Assembly (NCBI RefSeq): GCF_001457795.1
Contig: NZ_LN898209.1
Coordinates: 164,522-228,521, forward strand
Length of the DNA stretch: 64,000 nucleotides
Reading direction: 5' to 3'
Source: Olsenella massiliensis
GTDB taxonomy: Bacteria; Actinomycetota; Coriobacteriia; Coriobacteriales; Atopobiaceae
A program made the position numbers and the translations under genes. The notes under the pieces were generated by a model. The model was not told the origin of the DNA. It saw only the letters and a program-made list of their open reading frames with translations, and did no database searches. Position 1 is the first letter of the stretch. Every line of letters starts with the position of its first letter. Positions 18,600 through 26,554 of the stretch are shown here, one piece after another.

Positions 18600-19301
18600 G
18601 TGGCGTTCGTTGAGTTCAAGGACGTGCGCAAGACGTATCAGATGGGCGACGTCGAGGTCAGGGCCGTCGATGGCATGGACTTCGCCATCGAGCGGGGCGA
18701 GCTCGTCGTCATCGTCGGCCCCTCGGGCGCCGGCAAGACCACGGTGCTCAACATGCTCGGGGGCATGGACTCCTGCAGCTCGGGCACCATCGCGCTCGAC
18801 GGTGCGCTCGTCAGCGCGATGGGGGAGCGCGAGCTCACCCAGTACCGCCGTCACGACATCGGCTTCGTGTTCCAGTTCTACAACCTCGTCCAGAACCTCA
18901 CGGCGCTCGAGAACGTGGAGCTGGCGGGGCAGATATGTCGTGACCCCCTGCCGGCCGCCGACGTGCTCGCGCAGGTGGGGCTCGAAAAGCGCATGGACAA
19001 CTTTCCCGCCCAGCTATCCGGTGGCGAGCAGCAGCGCGTGGCCATCGCACGCGCCTTGGCCAAGAACCCCAAGCTGCTCCTTTGTGACGAGCCCACGGGC
19101 GCCCTGGACTACCGGACGGGCAAGCAAATACTGGGGCTTCTCCAGGACACCTGCAGAAGCACGGGACGCACCGTGGTCATCGTGACGCACAACATGGCCT
19201 TCACGCAGATCGCCGACCGCGTGATTCATGTCCGCGAGGGGCGCGCGCAGGCCGTCGAGCTCAACGACCGTCCCGCCGACGCCGCCGTCGTCGAGTGGTA
19301 G
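18600..19301 (+). CDS. ABC transporter ATP-binding protein (LolD/MacB type)
   Basis: This 233-residue ATPase has Walker [10 protein letters not shown] near residue 41, the Q-loop FVFQFYNL, signature [15 protein letters not shown] and Walker [13 protein letters not shown], the last being diagnostic of the MacB/LolD/FtsE group that pairs with FtsX-fold permeases. The GTG start at 18600 follows AGGAGGTG with five-base spacing. It ends four bases before the permease start, so the two genes form one operon and one exporter. A TAGAAT -10-like element lies at 18538-18543. Confidence 0.94.
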   Translation: MAFVEFKDVRKTYQMGDVEVRAVDGMDFAIERGELVVIVGPSGAGKTTVLNMLGGMDSCSSGTIALDGALVSAMGERELTQYRRHDIGFVFQFYNLVQNLTALENVELAGQICRDPLPAADVLAQVGLEKRMDNFPAQLSGGEQQRVAIARALAKNPKLLLCDEPTGALDYRTGKQILGLLQDTCRSTGRTVVIVTHNMAFTQIADRVIHVREGRAQAVELNDRPADAAVVEW

Positions 19302-19305
19302 GCCC

Positions 19306-20427
19306 ATGCCCGCGCCCACGAACACCTCCCTTCCGCCCGACGCGCCCCGTGACAGGCCGTCCGCTCGCGGACGCCGCCCCTCGGCGTTCTGGCTTGAGCT
19401 TCTGCGCTCCATCCGCGGCAGCCTGGGGCGCTTCCTCGCCATCCTGGGCATCGTCGCGCTGGGCTGCGGCTTCTTTGCGGGCCTGCAGATGGCGGGCTCC
19501 GACATGCGTCTGGCCGCCGACCGCTACTACGACGCCACCTGCCTCTGGGACCTGCGCGTCATCTCGACCTTGGGCCTCGGCGACGCCGACGTCCTCCGTC
19601 TGGGCCAGATCGAGGGCGTCACGGAGGTCATGGCCTCCCGCAGCGTGGACGCCATGGCCCAGATGGGTGACGAGCAGGTGGCCGTGAGGATCACGTCCCT
19701 TGGCGAGGAGGATGCCGAGACGGACAGGTTCGCGTCCGTGAGCGCCTCGCGCGTCAACCGCCTCGTCCTGCGGGAGGGAGGCTGGCCCACGGCGGCGGAC
19801 GAGTGCGTGATCTCGGCCGACGTCAACCGCGGCGTGTCGGTGGGGGACACCGTCAGGGTCCTCTATGGCAGCTCCGCCCTTGACGACCTGCTCCAGACGA
19901 GGTCCTACAAGGTCGTGGGAACGGTGAGCTCGTCCGACAACGTCTACACGAGCAACTTTGGCTCCACCAACCTGGGCGCGGGCAAGATTGACGACTACCT
20001 CTACGTGCCCGACGGCGCCTTCAAGCGCGACGCGGCCTATACCGTCGCCTATCTGAAGGTCGCCGGCGCCCAGGACCTCCAGAGCGGGTCGGACGCCTAT
20101 CGCGCAAAGGTGGGATCGGTCAAGGAGCGCATCGAGCAGGGAACGGACGCCCTCGCGTCCGGGCGTCGGGAGGACCTCCGGAAGAAGGCCCAGGCCGAGC
20201 TTGACGACGAGGTCGCCACGTACTGGCGCAAGCATGACGAGGCCTACGACGAGCTTGCCTCCTCCAAACGCAGGCTCGACGAGGCGGAGGCGCAGATTGC
20301 CGACGGCCAGGCGCAGCTCGACGCGGGCCAGCGGGAGTATGACGCGGGCGTGGCCGAGCTGCGAAGCAGGAGGGCGGACGCCGAGCGGCAGCTTGCCGAC
20401 GGCCAGGCGCAGCTCGACGCTACTTGA
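19306..20427 (+). CDS. FtsX-type ABC permease, N-terminal part (gene cut by adapter artefact)
   Basis: The frame opens at ATG 19306, just after the ATPase. After a short basic tail comes the first helix (RGSLGRFLAILGIVALGCGFF), then a MacB-like periplasmic domain (residues about 60-290), then a coiled coil made of Q(L/I)ADGQAQLDA-type repeats. True coding sequence ends at about 20420; the last codons before TGA 20425-20427 come from foreign sequence. The remaining gene resumes at 20471 in a different frame. The full protein should resemble the large YhgE-like FtsX permeases with a long extracytoplasmic coiled coil. An unknown length of coil may be missing. Confidence 0.85.
   Translation: MPAPTNTSLPPDAPRDRPSARGRRPSAFWLELLRSIRGSLGRFLAILGIVALGCGFFAGLQMAGSDMRLAADRYYDATCLWDLRVISTLGLGDADVLRLGQIEGVTEVMASRSVDAMAQMGDEQVAVRITSLGEEDAETDRFASVSASRVNRLVLREGGWPTAADECVISADVNRGVSVGDTVRVLYGSSALDDLLQTRSYKVVGTVSSSDNVYTSNFGSTNLGAGKIDDYLYVPDGAFKRDAAYTVAYLKVAGAQDLQSGSDAYRAKVGSVKERIEQGTDALASGRREDLRKKAQAELDDEVATYWRKHDEAYDELASSKRRLDEAEAQIADGQAQLDAGQREYDAGVAELRSRRADAERQLADGQAQLDAT
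20297..20420 (+). repeat. 28-bp direct repeat in the permease coiled coil
   Basis: Identical 28-base copies lie at 20297-20324 and 20393-20420, encoding the coil heptads LADGQAQLDA/IADGQAQLDA. The second copy ends exactly where non-native sequence begins at 20421, so repeat confusion in assembly is likely at this point. Confidence 0.9.
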
Positions 20428-20468
20428 GGGCTGTCGCGTATACACATCTAGATGTGTATAAGAGACCG
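20421..20468. other. Nextera mosaic-end adapter dimer (sequencing/assembly artefact)
   Basis: Bases 20431-20449 match the reverse mosaic end CTGTCTCTTATACACATCT with two mismatches, and 20450-20468 match the forward mosaic end AGATGTGTATAAGAGACAG with one mismatch, abutting head to head. Ten further unexplained bases precede them (20421-20430). Translation through this dimer gives the peptide YTHLDVYKR, well known as adapter contamination in protein databases. It introduces stops in the host frame and shifts it by one. This is not a biological transposon end. Confidence 0.95.
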
Positions 20469-20470
20469 CC

Positions 20471-22306
20471 CGCGCCCAGCTGGAGGACGGCAGGGTCCGC
20501 TACGACGACGGCAAGGCCGAGGCGGACGAGCGGTTCGCCACGGCCTGGCGGCAGATTCAGGACGCCCAGAGCAAGATCGATGACATCGAGCCCCCCGACG
20601 TCCATGTCCTCGACCGCACCCAGAGCGAGAGCGCGGCCACCTATCAGGCGGACACCGAGCGCATGGACCACATCGCCGACGTCTTTCCCCTCATCTTCTT
20701 TTTGGTAGCGGCCCTCGTGGCCCTCACCACGATGACGCGCATGGTCGAGGACGACCGCGTCCAGATCGGCACGTACAAGGCGCTCGGCTATGGCAAGGCG
20801 GCCATCGCGAGCAAGTACCTCATCTATGCGGCCGCGGCGGCGGGCCTCGGCGCCGTCGTGGGCATTCTCGTGCTGTCGCAGGCGCTGCCCCGGGTGGTCA
20901 CCGTCGCCTACTCCATCATCTATGCGGTGCCGCTCATGGCGTTTCCCCTGCCCGTGAGCCTGCCGGTGGCCCTCATGGCCGGCGGGCTGGGCGTGGGCGT
21001 GACGCTGCTCGCCACCTGGGCGGCCGCGTACTCCACCCTGCGCGAGGCGCCCGCGACGCTGATGCTTCCGCGTGCCCCCAAGGCGGGCAAGCGCATCCTG
21101 CTCGAGAACGTTGGCCCCGCGTGGCGACGCCTGTCCTTCTCGTGGAAGGTCACGTTCCGCAACCTCTTCCGCTACAAGCGCCGCCTGCTCATGACCGTCA
21201 TCGGCATATCGGGCTGCACCGCCCTGCTGCTGGTGGGCTTTGGGATGCGCGACTCCATCTGGGACATCATCGACCTTCAGTTTGGCTCGATCGTCCATTA
21301 CGACACCACCGTGGGCCTCACGACCGACGCCACCGAGCTCGAGGTGGCGGATGTGAGTGACTACCTGCGCTCCACCGGGTCCGTCAGCGACCAGGTGCGG
21401 GTGCAGCAGGAGAACATGCAGGCCGCCGGCACCGGCGCCTCCACGAGCGCCACCGCCACCACCGCCACGACCGTGGTAATCCCCCAGGACAGCGCCGCGC
21501 TTCCCTCTGCCGTGAGCCTCAGGGACCGCGTCAGGGGATCCCAGGTTTCCTTCGACGATGACGCGGTGGTGGTGAGCGAGAAGCTCGCCGCGCTTCATAA
21601 CGTCAAGGTGGGGGACAGCATCGTCCTCTATGACCAGGACGACGTCGGCAACGCCGTCGGGGACGGCCATGCGCTCACCGTCACGGGCATCGCGGAGAAC
21701 TACGTGCGCAACTACGTCTACGTGGGCCGTGAGGCCTGGAAGGGCGTGAGCGACGTCGCGCCGACGTTCTCGACGATCTGGTGCAACATCCCCGACGCGT
21801 CCGCCCGCGCCGGCATCTCGAGCCATCTGCATGACTTGGGGGACGTCTCCACCGTGATCTTCTCAAACGAGATCATCGACCAGTATCGCCACATGCTCAC
21901 GGCCGTCAACATGGTCGTGGTGGTCCTCATCGTGTCCGCGGCGTCGTTGGCGTTCATCGTGCTGTACAACCTCACCAACATCAACGTGGACGAGCGCGTG
22001 CGCGAGATCGCCAGCCTCAAGGTCCTGGGCTTCACGCGCCGCGAGGTGTACGCCTACGTCTTCCGTGAGATCATCCTGCTCACGCTCATCGGCGACGCCG
22101 TGGGCCTGGCGCTCGGCGTGTTCCTGGAGCGCTTCGTCATCACCACGGCCGAGGTTGACTACGTGATGTTCGGTCGCACTATCCACCTTCCGAGCTTTGC
22201 GTTCGCCTTTGTCCTCACGCTCGCCTTCTCGGGCGTCGTGATGCTCATCATGCGCCACAAGCTCGACCGCATCGACATGGTGGAGTCGCTCAAGAGCGTG
22301 GAGTAG
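20471..22306 (+). CDS. FtsX-type ABC permease, C-terminal part (continues from 19306)
   Basis: The frame is open from just after the adapter and has no start of its own; an internal ATG lies at 20663. It begins with the end of the coiled coil (ARAQLEDGRVRYDDGKAEAD), then a helix (DVFPLIFFLVAALVALTTMTRMVEDDR), the FtsX core IGTYKALGYGKAAI, two helices, a second MacB-like extracytoplasmic domain and a terminal four-helix FtsX unit containing EIASLKVLGFTRREVYAYV. Together with 19306-20420 it makes a permease of about 980 residues with two FtsX modules. Cargo is unknown; exporters of this class often act on lipids, peptides or the cell wall. The 3' end overlaps the opposing hydrolase by 17 bases. 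Confidence 0.85.
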   Translation, partial: RAQLEDGRVRYDDGKAEADERFATAWRQIQDAQSKIDDIEPPDVHVLDRTQSESAATYQADTERMDHIADVFPLIFFLVAALVALTTMTRMVEDDRVQIGTYKALGYGKAAIASKYLIYAAAAAGLGAVVGILVLSQALPRVVTVAYSIIYAVPLMAFPLPVSLPVALMAGGLGVGVTLLATWAAAYSTLREAPATLMLPRAPKAGKRILLENVGPAWRRLSFSWKVTFRNLFRYKRRLLMTVIGISGCTALLLVGFGMRDSIWDIIDLQFGSIVHYDTTVGLTTDATELEVADVSDYLRSTGSVSDQVRVQQENMQAAGTGASTSATATTATTVVIPQDSAALPSAVSLRDRVRGSQVSFDDDAVVVSEKLAALHNVKVGDSIVLYDQDDVGNAVGDGHALTVTGIAENYVRNYVYVGREAWKGVSDVAPTFSTIWCNIPDASARAGISSHLHDLGDVSTVIFSNEIIDQYRHMLTAVNMVVVVLIVSAASLAFIVLYNLTNINVDERVREIASLKVLGFTRREVYAYVFREIILLTLIGDAVGLALGVFLERFVITTAEVDYVMFGRTIHLPSFAFAFVLTLAFSGVVMLIMRHKLDRIDMVESLKSVE

Positions 22307-22985
22307 GCGCGGCGGTGCGGATGGTCTCGAGCGCCAGCGCCGCCGCGACCTGGGGGGCCTGCTTGGGGACGTTGTGGGCGCAGTCGCTCACCACCACCAG
22401 GCGCACGCGCTCGTTGCCCCCCGAACAGATGCCCTCATAGATGGCCTGAGTCTCCTCGGGGCGGACGCAGTCGTGCTCTCCCGCGACGATCGTTGCCGGG
22501 CAGCGCACGGCCGCGAGCGAGGACGCCTTGATGTGCGGCTCCTCGAGCATCAGCTCAAGCAGGTCGGCGCCGTCGCGGGCCTCGCCGGCGGTGGGGCACA
22601 GCAGCGTGGGGTCGACGTCCCCGTCCGCAGGCAGGCCCTGGGCCCATGCCGCCCAGGAGCGGGCCGCCCTCGCGCTGCCGGCGAGGTCCCACCCATCCTC
22701 CTCGACGACCCCCTCGGGCGTGAGGTTGGCCCCGATGGCGAGCAGCGAGAGGGCGCGGTCGGGATGATCGCGCGCGACCAGCAGTGCCTCGATGGCGCCG
22801 TCCGAGAAGCCCACGAGGTGGGCGCGACGGACGCCTAGCGCGTCCAGGCACGCGAGGGCGTCGTGGGCCATGAGCTCGTAGCTGAGCCGGGCGCGACCGC
22901 GCGTCGAGCGTCCCTGCGCCCGCGAGTCAAGGCAGACGGCCGCAGCGGGCGTCCTCTCGCGCGCGATGTCGGCCCTCTCGCTCAT
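22290..22985 (-). CDS. Alpha/beta hydrolase, N-terminally truncated
   Basis: The 231 residues include the second half of an alpha/beta-hydrolase core: LDSRAQGRS, the nucleophile elbow GFSDGA, a late-strand aspartate in AGEHDCVRPEE and the histidine in SDCAHNVPKQAP. The first strands and the oxyanion HG motif that normally precede LDSRxxGRS are absent. The ATG lies in frame only 6 bases after the stop of the upstream synthetase-like gene, so there is no room for them. It could be a remnant or a non-standard short form; catalytic residues seem intact but the oxyanion hole would be incomplete. Co-transcription with the upstream gene is likely. Confidence 0.72.
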   Translation of the reverse strand: MSERADIARERTPAAAVCLDSRAQGRSTRGRARLSYELMAHDALACLDALGVRRAHLVGFSDGAIEALLVARDHPDRALSLLAIGANLTPEGVVEEDGWDLAGSARAARSWAAWAQGLPADGDVDPTLLCPTAGEARDGADLLELMLEEPHIKASSLAAVRCPATIVAGEHDCVRPEETQAIYEGICSGGNERVRLVVVSDCAHNVPKQAPQVAAALALETIRTAAPTPRS

Positions 22986-22991
22986 CGCGGC

Positions 22992-24998
22992 CTACTTGGT
23001 GAAGAAGTCGGTGCGCGGGGGCAGCTCCACCAGGGCGTGCTCCCGGGGCGCCTGGCCAAGCTCGCGCGCCAGCTCCAGCGGCGTCTGGAAGGCATGCTCC
23101 CACGAGAAGAACAGCGCGGGGTCAAAGGCGAGGTGCTCGCAGATCCTCTCGCACCCCTCGGGGGTGGCGGGGTGCATGAGCAGCGTCGTCGTGCGCAGGG
23201 CCGCGAAGGCGTTGGCGAGGGCGTGCTCGTAGGCGACGTCATCGCCTCGGGCCGCCTTGGACTCGTCGGACCAGCGCTTGTTGGCGCCGCGGCAGAAGTC
23301 TTCGACGACGGCGAGCGCCCCGTGCGCGTCAAAGGCATGGGCGCAGCGCTCGAAGGCGAGCGTGGCCTCTGTGCAGGCGTCGCGCACGTCCTCGTCGGCG
23401 TCGCGCGAGGGCAGGTGCCCGTCGCAGACGTTCTGGGCCCCGTAGAGGCAGGAGCGCGCCAGGCGGTTGAAGATGTTGGCCAAAAAGGCGCTCTCCTTGA
23501 GGGCGGGGTCGGCCACGCGCGGGTCGTCCTTCACGAGCACGTCCCTGCCGGTCTTCTTGTCCCTGTGGCTCACGCTCGTGTCATAGGGCTTGGGCGAGAA
23601 GCTCACGGCCTTCTGGTCGAGGCCCAGGCTGAGCCAGTGGCAGCGCAGCTGCTCGGCGTCATAGTGGTCAAGCAGCTCAGAGGCGAGCGGGGGCTTGACG
23701 GCGCCGGAGCTCGAGGCCTTCTTGTTCATGAACAGGATGTGGTGGTTGGCCACGGGCACGCCCTGCGTGAGGCCCCAGTCCAGGGCCTCCCAGAGCGCGG
23801 GCTGAGCCACGCAGTAGAAGTAGATGTTGTCCTGGCCGATGAACTGATAGACCTTGGCGTCGGCGGAGCACCACCAGTCACGCCAGTCGTCGCTGGCGTA
23901 GCGTCCCGGCTCGGCGCCGGCGAGCGCCGCCTGGGTGAAGCTGATGGGCGCCCAGAGGCTCTCGGGCCAGCACCACACCGTGAGGCCGCTCGTCCCCTCG
24001 AGCTCGGGAGCCGGCACGCCCCAGGAGATGTTGCCCGTGATCCTGAACGGCAGCAGGGTCTTGCCGGTGCGAAAGCGCACGCCCGCCGCCTCGAGGACCT
24101 CGCGCGCCCGGTCGCGGTCCTGCCAGCTGGCAAACGCGATGGAGAAGGACTGCTGCCCCTTGGCCGCCTCATGAAGCTCGTGGGCGGGCAGCTCCGTCGC
24201 CGCGGCGTCAAAGGCCGCGCGGAACTTCGTCTGGACGTACATGACCGGGGCCACGAGCGACTCGCGGACCGTCGTGGTGACGATGGGGCGCACCTGAGGG
24301 TCGAGGTCCCACTCGTCCATGAGCCCCTCGAGCTCCCGCTTGAAGGAAGGCAGGTCAAAGTACCAGTTGTCAACCGGTCGCAGCTCGGGCGTGGTGCCCG
24401 TGAGCTGGGAGACGGGAGCTATGAGCTCCTCGGGGTCAAACTGGTGGCCCAGGTCGCACTCGTCGGCGTAGGCCTTCTCGCTCTTGCAGCCGCGCACGGG
24501 GCAGCGGCCCGTGACCTGCCGGCCGTTGAGGAACTGGCCCGCCGTGGCGTCATAGAACTGTCGCGTGCCCATGCGGCGCAGGTGACCTCGCTCGTGCAGG
24601 CGCGTGAGCACGGCGGCGGTCAGGCGCGCGTGGATGTCTCGGGCCGGCCCGATGCCAGAGCCGGCAAACAGGTCGAGGCTGATGCCATAGGCGTCGAGGG
24701 CACGGCGCTGGGCGTCGTGGTTGGCGCCCACGTAGTCGAGGATGACGCCGTCAAAGCCCTCGCCCTCCACCTTCTTGCGATAGCCCTCCATGATGGGCGA
24801 GCCGTAGCAGTCGGTGCCCGAGACAAAGAGCACGTTCCTCCTTCCCAGGCGGTCGCGAAGGAAGCGCGCGAAGAAGTCCGCCGGCACGAACACGCCCCCG
24901 ATGTGCCCAAAGTGCAGGCTCTTGTTGCCGTAGGGCATGCCGCCCGTGATGACGGCGCGGGCGGGGAAGGAGGGGCGGTTCGAAAGGCTGACAGACAT
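22992..24998 (-). CDS. Methionyl-tRNA-synthetase-like class I aminoacyl-tRNA ligase
   Basis: The protein (668 residues from ATG 24998, preceded by AAAGGA) has a class I synthetase core. The HIGH motif appears as HFGH (about residue 30), a zinc knuckle CPVRGC with a later DEC lies near 165-180, GNISWGVPAPELEG matches the MetRS connective region, and KVYQFIGQDNIYFY matches the MetRS active-site edge. The KMSKS loop is degenerate, reading KKASSSG near residue 425, so the second catalytic lysine is missing. It is therefore either a diverged MetRS or a MetRS-like paralog. Some annotation pipelines would call it metG or class I tRNA ligase. Whether it charges tRNA-Met cannot be told from sequence alone. 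Confidence 0.82.
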   Translation of the reverse strand: MSVSLSNRPSFPARAVITGGMPYGNKSLHFGHIGGVFVPADFFARFLRDRLGRRNVLFVSGTDCYGSPIMEGYRKKVEGEGFDGVILDYVGANHDAQRRALDAYGISLDLFAGSGIGPARDIHARLTAAVLTRLHERGHLRRMGTRQFYDATAGQFLNGRQVTGRCPVRGCKSEKAYADECDLGHQFDPEELIAPVSQLTGTTPELRPVDNWYFDLPSFKRELEGLMDEWDLDPQVRPIVTTTVRESLVAPVMYVQTKFRAAFDAAATELPAHELHEAAKGQQSFSIAFASWQDRDRAREVLEAAGVRFRTGKTLLPFRITGNISWGVPAPELEGTSGLTVWCWPESLWAPISFTQAALAGAEPGRYASDDWRDWWCSADAKVYQFIGQDNIYFYCVAQPALWEALDWGLTQGVPVANHHILFMNKKASSSGAVKPPLASELLDHYDAEQLRCHWLSLGLDQKAVSFSPKPYDTSVSHRDKKTGRDVLVKDDPRVADPALKESAFLANIFNRLARSCLYGAQNVCDGHLPSRDADEDVRDACTEATLAFERCAHAFDAHGALAVVEDFCRGANKRWSDESKAARGDDVAYEHALANAFAALRTTTLLMHPATPEGCERICEHLAFDPALFFSWEHAFQTPLELARELGQAPREHALVELPPRTDFFTK

Positions 24999-25144
24999 GC
25001 GCACGGTCCTTTGCGAGGCTGGGGGAGTACCATACGCAGGCGATTATCCCACATCGGCCGCGCTCGCGCCGTCCGGGTCGACCGGGTCGGCATGCGCCCG
25101 CGCGGATCTCATGCCTCGGGGCGTGGCCGTGCTACCCTTGGCCC

Positions 25145-25675
25145 ATGAGGACGCTTTGCGAGATAGACGTGCTGGGCGACGAGGGGATGCGACGCAGGAT
25201 GGGCAGATTCGTCCTGGTCACCCTCGTCGTCGGCGCGGCGGTCGCCCTCGCGCTGGTGACGTCGGGCGTCCGCGACGCCGTGGCCCCGCCCGTCTGGGCG
25301 GCGCTCCTGCTGACGCTGAGCCTCGTCGCGCTGCCCCTCCATGAGCTCGTCCATGCGGCTGCCTTCAAGCTGCTGGGACCGCCCGGCACGCGGGTTCGCC
25401 TTGGCGCCCAGGAGGGCATGCTCTATGCCTGCGCTGCGGGGACGCTCCTTTCTCGCCGCCGCTTCATGGCGGTGCTCGTGGCGCCCGCCCTGCTCGCGAG
25501 CGTCGCCTTTTTTCTCCTGTGCGTCGCGGCGAGCCTGCCTCTGCTGGCGTGGTGCTGCGGTGCCGTGCACCTTGCGGGCTGTGCGGGCGACCTCATCATG
25601 GCGGGCGCCATCTGGCGCGAGAGGGGCTGCTCGCACGTGCGCGACACCGAGCGGGGCATCGAACTCATGGGATAG
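25145..25675 (+). CDS. DUF3267 putative membrane zinc metallopeptidase
   Basis: The 176-residue protein has about four hydrophobic helices and an intramembrane-style zinc motif HELVHA (PLHELVHAAAFKLLG) that fits HExxH, as in the DUF3267 putative zincin family. A later helix with GAVHLAGCAGDL could supply a third ligand. Family function is not well established; site-2-protease-like cleavage of membrane substrates is a guess. It is transcribed divergently from the synthetase-like gene with 146 bases between them. Confidence 0.7.
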   Translation: MRTLCEIDVLGDEGMRRRMGRFVLVTLVVGAAVALALVTSGVRDAVAPPVWAALLLTLSLVALPLHELVHAAAFKLLGPPGTRVRLGAQEGMLYACAAGTLLSRRRFMAVLVAPALLASVAFFLLCVAASLPLLAWCCGAVHLAGCAGDLIMAGAIWRERGCSHVRDTERGIELMG

Positions 25676-25710
25676 CGCCCCGCGCGCGGGAATCGGCGTC
25701 CCATATGCTC

Positions 25711-25716
25711 TACAAT
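25711..25716 (+). promoter_or_regulatory. Possible -10 element upstream of queH
   Basis: TACAAT lies 55 bases before the queH start in an AT-richer patch; no convincing -35 was found at normal spacing, so this is weak. Confidence 0.3.
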
Positions 25717-25771
25717 TCCAGGGCGGAAGGGCGGCGCCGGACGACGCCGCGCACGGCAGCGGGGAGGGACC

Positions 25772-26467
25772 ATGGACGAACGGTCGGCGTCGGGACGCAC
25801 GCCGCTATTGCTCCACGCCTGCTGCGGCCCCTGCTCGCTGGAGCCCGTCCGCCTGCTGCGCGAGGAGGGCTTTGAGCCCACCATCTGCTGGGTCAATCCC
25901 AACATCCAGCCCGTCGCGGAGCATGACCTGCGCCTGAGGGTCCTGAGGGACTGGGCCGCCCGCGTCGCCCACGTGGACGTCATCGTGGGCGCGGACGACC
26001 GTGACGGCTGGGAGCGCCTCGTGGCGCCCGCCGCGTTCGACCGCGGGCGCCGCTGTAGGGCCTGCTACACGCTGCGCCTGGCCGAGACCTGCCGCATCGC
26101 TCGCGCACGGGGCTTCTCTCATGTGAGCACGACCCTGGCCGTCTCGCCCTACCAGCTCTTTGACGCGTGCGAGGACGCGCTGGTGACCCTCGCGCGCGCC
26201 CAGGGCCTGCGCGCGGTATGGCGCGACGTCCGCGACCGCTATCCCGACGCCGTCAGGGGGGCGCGCGAGCTGGGCATGTACCGGCAGAGCTACTGCGGCT
26301 GCCGCTTCTCGGCGGCCGAGGCCGCGCGCGCGCGCCACGCGGCCCGCGACCACGACGACGACGTCCTCTCCACCATCCGCTCAAGCCGCACGGACGCCGG
26401 GGCGGCCGCGCGCGCCGGTCGCGTCCTGACGGAGGCGAGTCCGTCTCGCCTCGTGACGGGCACGTAG
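25772..26467 (+). CDS. queH: Epoxyqueuosine reductase QueH
   Basis: The 231-residue protein shows all QueH (DUF208) signatures: HACCGPC at the N-terminus, RCRACYTLRL in the middle and YRQSYCGC near the end, whose cysteines bind an iron-sulfur cluster and a second metal. QueH reduces epoxyqueuosine in tRNA to queuosine, the last step of the pathway, replacing the cobalamin-dependent QueG. A loosely spaced GGGGAGGG precedes the ATG. queA follows 87 bases later and tgt lies 3.3 kb downstream, so three queuosine enzymes cluster here. An acidic, Arg-rich C-terminal tail of about 45 residues is beyond the core. Confidence 0.93.
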   Translation: MDERSASGRTPLLLHACCGPCSLEPVRLLREEGFEPTICWVNPNIQPVAEHDLRLRVLRDWAARVAHVDVIVGADDRDGWERLVAPAAFDRGRRCRACYTLRLAETCRIARARGFSHVSTTLAVSPYQLFDACEDALVTLARAQGLRAVWRDVRDRYPDAVRGARELGMYRQSYCGCRFSAAEAARARHAARDHDDDVLSTIRSSRTDAGAAARAGRVLTEASPSRLVTGT

Positions 26468-26554
26468 CGCCACGCGCCCCACCGCGGCATGCCCCCCCGC
26501 GGCGCAGGCCCCATCCATCCGTACTGCCACCCGCTCCAAGGAGATGCTCGAACC

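Noticed and set aside
20297..20420. Regular repeats in the permease gene as a possible CRISPR or minisatellite
   Set aside because: Only two exact copies, in frame, encoding coiled-coil heptads.
20431..20468. A 38-base palindrome with the look of insertion-sequence ends
   Set aside because: It is two Nextera mosaic ends joined head to head; no transposase, no target duplication, and the known contaminant peptide is encoded.
22863..25148. Long plus-strand frame opposite the synthetase-like gene
   Set aside because: Antisense of the methionyl-tRNA-synthetase-like protein with Gly/Arg/Val-rich translation and no motif.
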